The notes under the pieces are model-generated. The model was not told the DNA's origin, did not search any database, and worked only from the letters and a program-made list of their open reading frames with translations. The position numbers were made by a program, and so were the translations under genes. From Myxocyprinus asiaticus (lineage: Eukaryota > Chordata > Actinopteri > Cypriniformes > Catostomidae), in NCBI RefSeq assembly GCF_019703515.2, contig NC_059382.1:15603001-15667000 (forward strand): a DNA stretch of 64,000 nt. The letters run 5' to 3'. Of this stretch, positions 14,119 to 26,700 are shown piece after piece; positions within the stretch are counted from its first letter, which is position 1; each line of letters opens with the position of its first letter.

Positions 14119-14690
14119 TATATCTTTGAATATTTTTTTCTAACACCGAACACGCTTCATTAATGCCCTTTCACGCTCCGGATGCATTGCCTCTCTCCTC
14201 CGGCCCGCGACATTACGCACCGCATAGTAGAGCTGCAGACGTGGTTATTTTTACGACAGTAGGCCGTAATGGAGAAATACAATGAGCAGCAATATGGCTG
14301 GCAGAGATAAGGACTGATTTAACAAAGTACTCGCCCACATGAGTTGGTGTTTTTACATGTTATAGCTGAATGGCATTGATATTGGTAGCTAGCTAACCAA
14401 TGATAGGAGGTTTAGCAAAAGTAACGTCAACTTTCCTAGCATTAAATCTATTACCTCCGTTGTGAATACAATCCTGTTTCCCTTTCTGCACTCGACTAAA
14501 CAGGCTAGCCAGCAAGCTAAATGAAGAGTGTCAACTCCAATAACATTGATTCTCTTCTGTTATCACATGTTAATACATAACATTCTGTTATGAGCTGTTT
14601 AGGTCATTATTTTCATATATTTAAAGTTTCAGTTCAAAAGAAATTTTGCTGAGCGCTCCCTCCACTTTGTTTAAAAAAAATAAATAATAA

Positions 14691-14693
<3 letters not shown>

Positions 14694-14749
<56 letters not shown>
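14694..14749. repeat. (TA)n microsatellite inside the hAT element
   Basis: About 28 TA units are uninterrupted. Confidence 0.95.
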
Positions 14750-14753
<4 letters not shown>

Positions 14754-15246
14754 ATATGTCATGTTCTAGTATTTTTCAAAAGATAATATTGAAATGTTCT
14801 GTTTTGCAGTATTTCATTAAACACGTTCATTTTAATGAAAGGACGTTTTGTGTTGGAGTTTGTTTTAGTGTCAATTTGGACACTAAAATTGTCATTTTTA
14901 CTGCAAATATATATCGGCCCCAAATATCCGTTCCCGGTCTCCTCGATTACTAATAATCGGTATCGGCCGATATAGGTCGACCCCTAGTAGTCATGCGTCA
15001 TATTCTGAGTCTTCTGAAAGCATCAGATTTTGGAGAGAAACATCACAAAATAGAAGACATTATCAGTGAAATCTTGACATCCATTTCATAATACTTCTGC
15101 ATCCTTTTTGAACTTTGAAAGTGAATAACAATCAACTGACATTGTATTGAAAAGACAGACGTATATTCATTAACATTTCTCTGTCTCCAATCGAAGAAAG
15201 TCAAACAGGATCAGAATTATAATATTTGGGTGAACTACTCCTTTAA

Positions 15247-16489
15247 ACACAAGTCTCTCTTGGTGTAAGACACTGTAAAAAAAAAAAAAAAAGCCTGGTG
15301 TGTTTGAGCAGTCAAAGATTTAGCACATTTTTACACAGACAAACAATGAATACATAGTGCAGACACAAGAACTTGTCCTGTGTGAACAGCCCCTTAGATT
15401 TAGATTTGGATAATTTGAGTTGAGATCTGTGTCAACTTGGGACCCGCACACATGCGTGACTCATCCTTAAAAGCCTTTTCCATGGGCTGCAGACAGACCC
15501 AGCGTCACCTAGTCGAGCTGCACAGAAGGGACTGTTATGGAGCTAAGTTCTCAGGTGTAAGTTCACTGCCTAAGGACAACAGCACCTGACTAGCACTCAT
15601 GTGTGTTTGTGTTTGTGTCTGTGCGAGGAGGTGCCTGACTCTAAACAGATCTTGAAACACAAACACACACATAGCTGCTCAAGCGTTAAAAGATGGCTTG
15701 CTGTAAATGATAGGGGCAGCAATTATCATCACGGATATCATAAGAGCATCACAAGATGAAGTAAAACAGCTGTGGCCATTAGCCATACTCCGCTAATGCA
15801 GTAATGCCAATAAATGACATGGTTCCACAATGTTAATTTGACTGGGGTTGAAAGTGTGTGTTGTTTTGTTTCTGTATGTGTGTCTGGGTGTGTTTGAGAG
15901 CATGTACATATTCATGATCTTGAAAACACAAGCATAGCTAACAGCAACAGTCAAGTACCTTTAATGACTGCTGTGTGATTTGGTGCATGGTGTGTGGCTC
16001 AGTCTAGATCCCCCACTACTAATACACACACACACACACACACCCACACAGAGATCTGCCTTGTAGCCTATTGATGGCCCTTCAAATGTCAATCACTTAA
16101 TTTACTGAAAACGTACAAACTTCCTATGGCCCCATAAATTTGAGCAACAGGGCTTGGAGAGTTAATGAACAGCTTGTAAAACATGAATGAAGGGGTCAGG
16201 GCATTATCATGTGTGATACTGTGAATGAAAAGCATGTCAGAGGTTGGAGGATTGCTGGCATTCTCCCAGCCCATCTGAACAGCAGACCACAAGCAAGGTA
16301 CAAAGGGGAAGAGGGTGGAGAGACGTCAGAATGAAAGGACAGAGAAAGAGAGAGAGACAGAAGGAGGTTAGGACCTGAGATGGCAAGTGAGTGTTGTGGT
16401 CACAAAACATGGATGTGATTGCTGTGTTGTTGAACACAAAGTGACATATTCAAATCAACAAATTTAGGCACTTAAGACACACTTGAAAA
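15247..16489. other. Unique-looking intergenic DNA, no gene
   Basis: There is no coding signal. The stretch contains poly(A) at about 15276-15291, a (CA)n run at about 16023-16045, and TG-rich low-complexity sequence near 15600 and 15860. Confidence 0.5.
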
Positions 16490-16745
16490 TGTATGAATGT
16501 CATTGCACTATATTGCATTGCAAAAATAATAATAATAAAAAAATAAAGTGGCATTTATTTTTAAGAAAGACAGCACAAAAACAAACTTTCAAGGAAAAAC
16601 ATTTCACAAAAAGAAGTTTGCTTGATTAAAAAAAAAAAAAAAAAACAGACTGTTCAAAATCAAGACAAAAACATTTTTAGACTTTCTGGTTGTGTTTAGC
16701 ACTAAATAACAAATTCTCGTGTGAACACGCAAGCCACTGTGAATG
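16490..16745 (+). repeat. Old dispersed repeat, second copy
   Basis: It shares AATGTCATTGCA, AAGTGGCATTT and AAAACATTTCACAAAAAGAA with 7700-7845 in the same order, and GTGTGAACACGC with the tail of the first copy. The class is unknown. It has no clear terminal repeats and contains an A-run at about 16628-16645. Confidence 0.5.
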
Positions 16746-16794
16746 AGCAACATGCAATGGAAATCAAGATTTTAAGGTGAAATTACTTAAATAT

Positions 16795-17052
16795 CAGGTT
16801 GTTTCTGAACAAAATCTTGAATGCCTTCCGAAGACTTGGAATATGACGCACAAGCCGCATGAAAAACTTTTATGATACTTTTGGGTGCCTTTTTAAACTT
16901 TAAAGTGAGGCACTATTCTCTACCATTGTATTGAAAAGACAGCCAATGATACTCTAAACATCTTTTGTGTTCCGCATAAAAAAAGAAAGTTATATGGGGT
17001 TAGAACGATATAAGGGTGAGTAAATAACGACAGACCTTTCATTTTATTTGAC
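16795..17052. mobile_element. TTAA-type inverted-repeat element, right half
   Basis: The family blocks appear in order: TGCCTTCCGAAGACTTGG, ACATTTTGGGTGCC-like sequence, CATTGTATTGAAAAGACAG, TTTTGTGTTCCGCAT and AAGGGTGAGTAAATAACGAC. They resemble the right halves at 11.7-15.2, 20.8 and 58.2 kb. The outer terminus is degraded. Confidence 0.7.
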
Positions 17053-18214
17053 TGAACTTTTTCTTCATGCATCCCCTAAAATGACCTGAGACCAGTTGGG
17101 TAAAAGTAATTACAAAAATGAAGATTACTCTTATAAAATAAAAAAAAAAAAAAAAATCTTATTTGTTTGCAGATGCCACTCGGTTTGATATTTTGACACT
17201 GAAACATTTGTAGGTGTTGCTTAAGTGTCAAAATTCTTTTTAGAGCCACTGTCTAGCTGTCTGTGTGCTCAGTACAGAGTTTGTTCTTTTGGTGTCTGAT
17301 GGACAATTTGACCCTTTCACTTTAGGAGGGAGAGGGGCCCACGCAAAGTTCAGCCAATCAGTGTTAGGGACATAGAGGCACAGGGAAGGATGTATAATTA
17401 ACTCAATCAGTTTAATTGGTAGGGGGAGAGAGCATGCCTTTGCGCTGAAAGCAGACGAGCAGAGGAAGCACACCCCCTAAGCACTAACACACACATAAAC
17501 AAAGAGAAATATACACGTACAAACAGATGAATGAGGTAAGGCACGTACACACTCTCTCAACATCCCACTCAAGGTACGAGCAATCACTTCGTGTCCCTGT
17601 TCCCTGAGTGTTTCAGGAGGACAGACACTTCCCTGTATCTGACCCAGCTATCACCTATTCTCTCTCTCTATTCGGGTCTTATCAACACAGCCCAGCGCTC
17701 AGCCAACGGCTCAGGTTACATGATTTGGTGCAATTGCTTTTAAACTGACCCACTCTCATACAATGAAGCTCAGTTAAGAGGAGATGGGGAACATGAAAGC
17801 CCCCTGTTGATGTCCCACACTCTTCCCCCTGGCCTGACCACATATACCCTTCGCCATGATCAAAAGCAAGAATTTGATTAAGGGAGATAATGGAAGACGA
17901 TGGGCTGAAAACAAACTTTCGCAGCTGTGCCACCTCGGAGGGGACCAGTCTACGACCGAAATGCGGTACACCTCAAACTGGCCACCCAGACAGATGATAG
18001 GAAATGAGTGGGAGATGATCCTAACACAATTCCTAAACTGGTGCTCTACACAAGTTCATGGGAGCTTGAACGCTTTTGCTTCCTTCATATAAATGCTTAT
18101 TGCTTTCATTTCAGATTGACTTTTTCTTAGACAAATTGTTTGAGAGGAAAATGGGATCTTAAGTGTTCCATTCAAGAAGTTTTTGTTTGAAATGGTTGTG
18201 AATACACATTGCAC
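17053..18214. other. Unique-looking intergenic DNA, no gene
   Basis: No gene is supported. The stretch 17680-18080 is balanced in base composition and free of repeats I recognise. It has short open frames on both strands but no domain. It has the texture of conserved non-coding DNA, which is a guess without alignment. Poly(A) lies at about 17140-17156. Confidence 0.45.
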
Positions 18215-19290
18215 TTAAAGGGTAGTTTACCCAAAAATGAAAAATCCCTTATCATTTACTTACCCTCATGCCATCCCAGATGTGTATGACTGTCTTTCTT
18301 CTGCAGAACACATTTGAAGAAAAATAGAAAAATATCTTAGCTCAGTAGGTCCTTAAAATGCAAGTGAATGTTGATTAGACCTTTGAAGCTCCAAAAAGAA
18401 CAGATAGTCAGCATAAACGTCATCCATACCACTCCAGCTGTTCCATTAATGTCTTCTAAAGCGATACAATTGCTTTTGGTGGGAAAAAGATAAATATTTA
18501 AGTACTTTTTAACGCTAAGTCATAGCTTCTTGTCAGCAGCATTATGCGCGTGTGACGTAATTGCGTTGGCATGTTCACTTTAGAAATGAGGCACGTGCAC
18601 CCCTGGAGTCACAAGTTCGAATCTAGGGCATGCTGAGTGACTCCAGCCAGGTCTCCTAAGCAACCAAATTGGCCTGGTTGCATGGGGTAACCTCCTCATG
18701 GTCGCTATAATGTGGTTCACTCTTGGTGGGGCACATGGTGAGTTGTGCGTGGATGCCGCGGGGAATAGCGTGAAGCCACCGCGGTAACGCGCTCAACAAG
18801 CCACGTGATAAGATGCGCGGATTGACGGTCTCAGACGTGGAGGCAACTGACATTCGTCCTCTGCCACCCGGATTGAGGCAAGTCACTACGCCACCACAAG
18901 GACTTAGAGCGCATTGGGGATTGGGCATTCCAAATAAAAAAATAAATTAAAAAAAGAACTGAGGCACGTGCAACAGAGCTGTTTACAACTGAGTAGGAGG
19001 AACGCTGTACAGAAGCTTTGTTGGTATTGGTTTAAATCTGTATTTGCATCCATTTGTTTACTCAAAATGGTGCGTTTGTGTACTTATCCTGGATAAAAAT
19101 GCGAGATTAAGACAGTAACATGACAACGTGAATACATCACACGAGAGACCACGTGAACTCAGTACTCTCGTCAATGCGTATACTGCTGCTGACCGGAAGC
19201 GATGGTTTATAGTTAAACAGCACTTACTGTAAATATTGATCTTTTTCACACCAAAAGCGATCACATCACTTCAGAAGAAAATAATGTAAA
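18215..19290. mobile_element. TTAA-type inverted-repeat element interrupted by a SINE
   Basis: The left end is TTAAAGGGTAGTTTACCC with TTAA at 18215-18218. The inner block at 18462-18512 (CTAAAGCGATACAATTGC, TTTGGTGGGAAAAAGAT) is inverted at about 19225-19275 (GATCTTTTTCACACCAAAAG, CGATCACATCACTTCAGAAG), showing the palindrome. The right terminus is missing. LINE sequence begins where it should continue. The SINE at 18600-18959 lies near the centre with its own target duplication. Confidence 0.75.
18600..18959 (+). mobile_element. tRNA-derived SINE (about 360 bp)
   Basis: The identical 13-bp sequence TGAGGCACGTGCA flanks it at 18587-18599 and 18960-18972, a clear target-site duplication. GTTCGAATC (18615-18623) matches the B box of a tRNA-type RNA polymerase III promoter. 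No A box is visible before it, so the copy may be 5'-truncated or its A box decayed. The body (CCTAAGCAACCAAATTGGCC, GGATGCCGCGGGGAATAGCG) is one I recognise from a common cypriniform SINE. It ends with an A-rich tail. Movement would have depended on a LINE's enzymes. Confidence 0.9.
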
Positions 19291-20760
19291 ATTTGTGGAG
19301 TTGCATTAGCATGGTTAAGGTCCTATTTAGCAGACTGCTACCACTTTGTCTATGTAAATGAGGAATTGTCAAACCAAACAGAAGTAAAGTATGGAGTGCC
19401 ACAGGGATCAGTTTTAGGGCCTCTGCTTTTCTCCTTGTATATGCTTCCCCTGGGAGATATTATCAGGAATTGTGGAATATGTTTCCACTGTTATGCCGAC
19501 GATACCCAACTTTATATTTCTTAAAAACCTGATGAGATTTCACAATTCTCCAAATTAGCAGAGTGTATCAATGAAATAAAAGATTGGATGGCCAGAAATT
19601 TCCTTCTACTCAATTCTGACAAAACAGAGGTACTAATTATTGGACCAAAAACCTCTAAAAACAAGCTGCTAAAATATAATTTGACTCTCGATGAATGTAC
19701 TGTTACTTCATCTTCAACAGCGAAGAACTTAGGTGTTATATTTGATACCAATCTGTCCTTTGAAAATTAAATTACCAATGTTTGTAGAACAGCATTCTTC
19801 CACTAAAAAATATTGCTAAATTATGACACATGCTCTCTGTTGCTGATGCCAAAAAACTAATTCATACGTTCATGACCTCAAGACTAGATTATTGTAATGC
19901 ATTACTGGGAGGATGTCCAGCAAGATCAATAAATAAACTTCAATTGGTTCAAAATGCAGCAGCCAGAGTGCTGATTAGAACCATGAAATATGATCATATT
20001 AGCCCCATTTTATCGTCGTTACATTGGCTAACTGTTACATTTCGTATTAATTTTTTTAATTCTGTTAACTCATACAAAGCTTTGAATGGTCTAGCTCCGC
20101 AGTACTTAAGTGACCTTCTACCATGGTATATTCCATCACGTTCATTACGATCGCAAAATTCTTGCCTGTTAATAGTTCCTAGAATATCAAAATCCACAAA
20201 AGGATGTAGATCCTTTTCATATTTGGCTCCTTAACTATGGAATTGTCTCCCTAACACTGTTCGAGATGCAGACACACTCACTCAGTTTAAGTCTAGACTA
20301 AAGACTCATCTATTTAGCCAGGCATACACCTAATTTATCCTTCAACTCACAATTAGGCTGCTTTAGTTAGGTCTGCCAGAACCAGAAACCAGAAACATTG
20401 ATTGTGATCTATAACTCTGCAATAAATTGAATGGCATCTATGCTAATATTATTCTATTTGTTTCCCTGTCTCAACCTCGGGACTCCTATCCTGAGGTCAC
20501 CAGAACCGGCTGGATCCAGCTCCATTCTGCTACATGTCACTGAGTGATGATAACTAAATGCAGCCGGTGCCAGCCAGACATCACTTCAGTCTATTATGAT
20601 GGACTTCAGAGGATGAACTGATGCCAACTCCAACCATAAGACATGGGATACTTCATATGCCATTGCCTGAACCTTGGACTTAGGATAGACCTCTCCGAAA
20701 TTACTGGCCAGGTTGAACTGCAATGGTTAGTAAACGATTGTATTTTTTTTTTTTTTTAAT
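19290..20760 (+). mobile_element. 5'-truncated L2-type LINE
   Basis: It is a fragment of a non-LTR retrotransposon with reverse transcriptase at the left and a 3' untranslated region from about 20335. The 3' part contains CCAGAACCGGCTGGATCCAG and ends in a T-rich tract near 20740-20757. Truncation at the 5' side is the usual outcome of target-primed reverse transcription. No target duplication was found, since the left junction falls in a decayed element. Assignment to the L2/CR1 group is by recognition of the protein. Confidence 0.85.
19295..20333 (+). pseudogene. LINE reverse transcriptase C-terminal fragment
   Basis: The reading starts at the RT palm with [14 protein letters not shown] (19390-19431). 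It continues to [12 protein letters not shown], which holds the YADD catalytic box (about 19493-19504). The frame stops at TAA soon after (about 19522) and resumes in the same frame (19588-19770, DKTEVLIIGPKTSKN). It shifts near 19775-19830 and goes on to 20234 (SRLDYCNALL, QLVQNAAARVL, LHWLTVTFRI, PRISKSTKG). A TAA then interrupts LWNCLP and the end reads FKSRLKTHLFSQ. The upstream endonuclease is missing and the enzyme is dead. Confidence 0.92.
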
Positions 20761-20769
20761 TATTATTAT

Positions 20770-21026
20770 TTTGTTTCTCTCACCAAAACATCTTATGCCT
20801 TCAGAAGACTTGGAACATGCACAAGCTACTTTTATGACACTTTTGGGCCTTCTCAAATTTTAAAGTGAGTAAAAATATATTTTATTTATATTAATTTTAT
20901 CAAAAATTTGTGTTCCACATAAGAAAGTAAGTCATGCAGGTTGAAGCAACATGAGAGTAAATAATATATATTATAATAATAACAGTTATCCCAATAATCC
21001 CATTTTTGGGATAACTATTCCTTTAA
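20770..21026. mobile_element. TTAA-type inverted-repeat element, right half
   Basis: It begins ACCAAAACATCTTATGCC and runs through CTTCAGAAGACTTGGAACA, TTTGTGTTCCACATAAG and CAACATGAGAGTAAATAA. It ends TTTTTGGGATAACTATTCCTTTAA with TTAA at 21021-21026. It follows the LINE directly, so it could be the far half of a copy into which the LINE inserted. The inner blocks differ from the 18.2-kb element, so I do not join them. Confidence 0.75.
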
Positions 21027-23179
21027 AAGACACTGAAAAGAGCAGTGCGGCAATATGTGCATGCATGCAGCATGGAGTCACAGAGGGTTTGTGGTGAAGT
21101 GTGGTGAGCAGGAAGCTGAACAGGCTATATGCCATCAAGTGCCCAGCTCCATCTATTAAACAACTTTCCCTATCACACATTTCCTTTCCTTTCAACTATC
21201 ACATATGGCCTGCCCATGTGATGGAACCACAGCGTCTTCATTCATCCGGTTCCCTGTCCTTATGAAACGGACCAGCAGAGAAAAGCACAGAATTTCTACA
21301 AACACAGGCCCAGAGATGAACAGTGGCTATGAGAGTGGGGTGTCAGCATGGAGCCAGACCCTGAGCCTAGATTTAGGGCTTATCTATTGTGTGGCAACAA
21401 GCAGACTTATTCAGGGGGCCTGTGTGTCGCCAAACTCTGCTAATGAGCGTAGCCAGCAGGGCCACAACGCAACACAGGGCCCCTATTCAGGAGCACAATA
21501 CAGGGGCAAGGTTTCCACAGTGGGCAGTTAGAGTGGGGGGCTGGCAGGGGCGGTCAAGGCACTCAGTCTCTATTAAAAGGGAAAAGCCCAAATTCAGTCA
21601 GCACACACTTTAATGACCAGCCAAATCAAACAAGGACAGTTGAAAAGAAGGAACGTGTAGACATAGAGGGGAAAAGGGACAGAAGCCACAATAACTTCCA
21701 CCATAACACCAGCTCTGCTCATTGGTTGGAATTGGTCTCAATACTCTGCTCTCCTATTATCAGTTCTTTTCTTGTCTTCCTCCAAGAGAAGCTGACATGA
21801 GAGAAAAAGAAAAAAACAAAAAAGGGGGAAAAAGACTTCTAGATGTTCTCAGCAGCTCTGATGCACAAGTCACATGAGCATGGCAACTGAAAAAGCAGGC
21901 CATCATGTCAGCTCCCATCAGCCAATGGCTAAATATCTTTCTTTTTTTTTTTTCACAGGAGCTATTTTCATTGCTCCCAGGAGCATGAGTGGCCGGCCAT
22001 TAAAACCCTGTTAAAACACTTCTGCTGTTGTCAGCGGCCGCGAGGCGGATAGCCCGGCCCAAATTCTGAGATGCTATCTCCCTGCAGCAGTTCACCGCCG
22101 CTGTCAATACTGTGAGCAGGAAGGTGCAAGATGAGTAACAACCTAATTTGGGCATCAAAATTTTACGGTGCTTTCTCCAAGCAGAAGCGGGGAGGGGTGG
22201 CTTGTGGCTCAGCACCACCATATGACCTTCACTCCTGAACCTTTTAAAACGGCCAGATGTATTAAAAGGAAGAAGGAAAAAGGGGAGGAAAAAACTCATG
22301 CTGGTCTCACTTTTACAGTTCCAACCTCGGGCTGAATTACATTTACAACATTTACGTGGATAATAGAGACTCTCTCAGCACGCTTGGTCTGACCTCCAGA
22401 AGCATTCAGCTCAAGAGGAACTATTTATTCACTACATCTGCCGCTACGGAATCCATAACGCAACTGCAGGAAACATTTGGGAAAACTTAGCTTAGCTTCT
22501 TTGACCTCTTTTTAACACTTTTTGCTACAAGAAAGAAAATATCTCAGGAGGGAAGAGACAAAGGAGATGTCAAAGAGCCGTTTACTGCAATCACTTGGGG
22601 AGGTGGCTGAACTCTTTCTCAGTCTCAGAATCTCTGTGGATGTGCAGGTTTAACTGAGGTGGTTTTTATGATGTTAAATGCATAGGCCTTGATAATGTCT
22701 CAGATACTCTGAAAGCACTGGATGCTTAACCTGCAGGAATCAATATGTGGTTTAAGCTTACTGGTAGCACTCAAAGAGAAAGACAGAGAGAAATCTGGGC
22801 ACGTATGCACAAACATCCCACTCTTCAACCAATTAAACTGGTGACGTATTCATTTAATAACACCTACAACATGTTGTAGCTGTGGCCTGGTGGTTAGTGC
22901 ATAATATACTCTGACATACTGAGCCGAGGTGCTCATGTGGACGAAATAATTCTGAATCTTGCTCGCAACAATTCCTGATTCCATTCACCACCCTCTCTCC
23001 CCATCATTTTGTGTCCTTTCTCCTCTCAATAAAAGTGCCAAAAGGGCAAAAAATAAAATAAAATTAAATTAAAAACAATAAAAAAAGACATGCAGAAAAA
23101 TGTAAGTAAAAGGGCCTGGGGTCAGAAACACAAAACATTCTTAAGAATAAAATTCTTAATTTCTAATGCAGGAAAAATG
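21027..23179. other. Unique-looking intergenic DNA, no gene
   Basis: No gene is supported. The segment 21840-22330 is richer in GC than its surroundings and contains a pyrimidine tract followed by CAG at about 21940-21959, like a 3' splice site. The frames after it stop quickly. A 99-codon frame on the minus strand (22000-22299) has no domain I recognise. A/T-rich tracts lie near 23045-23095. Confidence 0.45.
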
Positions 23180-23736
23180 TTAAAGGGATAGTTCACCCAA
23201 AAATGAAAATTCTCTCATCATTTGCTCACCTTCATGCCATCCCAGATGTGCAGAACACAAAGGAAGATTTATAGAAGAATATATCGGCTCTGTAGGTCCA
23301 TACAATGCAAGTGAATGGTGATCAAACATCACATAAAGGACACACAGAAGTAATCCATAAGACTCCAGCGTTTAAATACATATCTTCAGAAGCGATATAA
23401 TAGGTGTGGGTAAGAAACAGATCAAAATTTGAGTCTTTTTTTTAACTCTAAGTCTCGTTTACTTTTACATCTGAAAGTCACATGTGGTGTCTGTTAAGTT
23501 TCACTTTCACATCTGAAAGTGAAAGTTAAAGTGGAGATTTAGAGTAAAAAAGGACTAAAATATATAATTCTGTTCCTCGCCCACACCATTTATATTGCTT
23601 CTGAAGATATGCTTCTGAACATAAATCTCATGGATTACTTTTATGTTTCCTTTATGCGATTTTTGGAGCTACAAATGTCTGATCACCATTCACTTGCATT
23701 GTATGGACCTACAGAGTGGGTGAACTATCCCTTTAA
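23180..23736. mobile_element. Complete TTAA-type inverted-repeat element
   Basis: The ends are TTAAAGGGATAGTTCACCC and GGGTGAACTATCCCTTTAA, perfect inverted copies, with TTAA at 23180-23183 and 23733-23736. The arms continue inward: CATACAATGCAAGTGAATGG with CCATTCACTTGCATTGTATG, and ATCTTCAGAAGCGATATAAT with ATTGCTTCTGAAGATATG. The whole unit could fold into a long hairpin. It has no open frame. A TTAA duplication is typical of piggyBac-type movement. The named family is not certain. The Angel elements of zebrafish are a possible match. Confidence 0.88.
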
Positions 23737-26700
23737 GAATGTTTCAAATTCCCCAAAAGATTTCTTACGAATTGTCATATCTTTAAACATGCCACATCCA
23801 CACAGATACATTTTCGTTTGAAATTACATTAATTTCACTACGTTTACAGCCTCTCATTAACACTAGAACAGCTACACAATGGAGTATTTAGAAATAGCTC
23901 TCCATTACAGCATATTTTAGAAAACTGTGATGTTTCTAATGAAAATGGATCAGTGTGGCCTAAACTGTCAACATTTATAGCTAAATACCTTCTAACGAAC
24001 TTATAATTTATCCTAAGGATTTTCTTTTCTTTTTCTGAAGAAGATTTTTGTGAATCCTAAAAGAAACTACTCTTTTCACAGTTTCCTCTGTGTATTATCC
24101 CATCTCTCTCTCACCGGTGACTGAACTGGTGGCTTCGACAGTCACAAAAGACCAGGAAGGAACAATATGATGCCATGTAGGCCACAAACACCACTGTGTT
24201 TAACACTACTGCAGATATGACTTTAGTCAGCATTGTAACCAATGTTTTGTAGTTTTGGAGTTCCTCAATGACGTTATGAACCCGAGCCAAAGCCTATAAA
24301 AGCTTTAAAACAAAGATGTGCATTGAGCAGGGTGCTGGGTGACTAAGTGTCGCTCCCCAGTCCTGAGGACAGATGGGGACACTTTGACATAATTCAGACG
24401 TGCCAGAGTGCAAAATAAGAGTGTGGAAAAACCAGAAGAACCTTAAAGACACATTATTGGCGACTCATGGTTGGCTTTTCTGTAAGACATCACGCAAAGC
24501 AAACAAACAAGTAAAACAGGGCTGAAGAATTTACATCTGTAAAACAACTGGCCTGTGACAAGCCAAAGGAAACTGTATGTCTGGTGGTGTAAGTGCGTAT
24601 GCACCATGTTTTTAAGTGTAAAATGCAGGGTGCTCAATACTTAGTGAAATTGGAAGCAGGTATATGGCTCTTTGAAAGGGAAAAGAACTGATTAAGGAAT
24701 AATGTGAGAACAAATAAATCTGTGACTCTAATATAATGATCTTCGCACACCATATACTGTATATAGCCTACTGTATATTACATGACTCTCTGGAATGCTT
24801 GATTCTGATTGGTCAATCCTAGCGTTTTGCAAACAAATATTTATTTTTGTACAATGGCCAGCACTAATGATTTAATCTATTTCGCATCAGGGTACTGATC
24901 ATCCTGTCAGGGTTTATTTTGCTATAATAACGAGATTATCTGCCATTTTTATCCTGTAATGTCATATTGCATCATTCCAGAGATTATAAAAGACCCCTGA
25001 AGATCTATGGATGGCATATTTTCATACATCCCAACACATTCCATTAGAGAACATTAGATTATGTTCTTTAAAAGTGCTTTTTTGTTCATGTTTCACTGAC
25101 CACTAATATGATTGGAGTCTTCATTTGATGTCAGCGTGCATCATTTTCATTTAAACATATCTGTCAAAATCACTATTCATTTCATTAGGTGTTAAACTTT
25201 TTTGAAGTGGATACAATTATTTAGTGAACCTTTAAATTCAACATGAAATGTCATGACAACCTATTTTACTTCTGCCATGTGGCATATTTTCTAGTGAAAC
25301 AGGATATTCAACAAGAAAAAAAGAAATGTAGGGTGGGACTTGATTTTATACACTGGGAATTGATTAGACTGTGTCTCAGAAACTAACTTTTTCCATGAAA
25401 GGGCAATATTTGCCCCCTGGATTTGACTTTCAGGGCAATCTTTACCTTTATGAAGGTATATATTTGCTATTAATTAAATAATATGTCAATCAATCTGAGT
25501 ACATTTGTATATCTTATATGTTATGCAATAATATGTATACTTAGACCTAGACTATAATATTAAGAAATATTTCAAATCAGATCTCACAAATAAAACAGCA
25601 AGGAATTCATTCAGGGGGCATTTTTTGCCCACATATTTTGAATTTTGGGGACTTTTTTGTCACTTTCGGGGCATTTTTGCCCCAAGCCCCTGTTGCCTAT
25701 CACATTTTGATTTTATTATGATTTGAATAATGCAATGATGAATTGTTCACAGACCAAGAAAAGACCAGGAATATGTATTAAGACATGTATAATATGAAGA
25801 ATGTGGTCTATAAGGTCTAATTGGAAGTGCAGGTCCCACCTCTGAGGTGGATGACTGTATTTGGGCATTGAGGCTGTACTGTGACCTGGACAGAGTGTTC
25901 CAGAATAAGAGCAGCTCCAGAAGGATAAACTGGTCCAGTGTGATAAAAAGAGGTTTAAGAAGGCTTCAACTCACTGAGCTCTTTCATGGTTTTTATAAGG
26001 CTGTTCTCAGGGGGCAGAAGGGACTGTCAGGGGAGGAGGGCTGGTGTGTATGTGTGTGTTCGCCCTGCTCACCTCTGAAACCCCCCCCCCCCCACTGTGC
26101 AGGAGTTTATTTACAGGAAATGTGCAGGGAGCATCATGCCTAGCTGCCTGATAGAGTGTGACATGGAGTCTCTTTTGAGAGGAGAAGTTAGCATGTCAGA
26201 CAGGTCATCACAGGACATGCAGACAGTCAACAAAATATTCAATACGCCACTCTAATATCATAGATCTAATAACACAGAAAAGCTGGAGTTTAAAAAAAAA
26301 AGTTTCATCGAACATTCATTGGTGTGAGAGATTGGTTCAGTTATGATCTAACTGACTCATTCGCCCCATGTGTTCCCTTCATGGGAAACGGCATGGATTT
26401 TCTCCTGGCCCGTGTCCATATAGCAAAAGTTCAAAAGTGCACCGTGACCTCTTGGAAAGATTGTGGCTATATAAGCCACACACTGGAGGAGAAAGGGAAG
26501 AGGGCTTTCTCAACCGCTATCCATTCAGGATTGCTTCTATTTTTTCTCTTTCCTCTGACTATTTCTCTTCTGTCTTTTTTTTTTCTGCTATCCTTCCTTC
26601 CTTCAGGCAGGGACCGTGCACATGGTTGACCTCATGAGCTTGTATCTCACTATTGTTTTAGTATCACCATGGCATACGGCCCACTGCTTCCCATCACTAC

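Noticed and set aside
21940..22300. Splice-acceptor-like pyrimidine tract with CAG and a downstream open frame
   Set aside because: The frames directly after the CAG stop within about ten codons and the longer frame is on the other strand.
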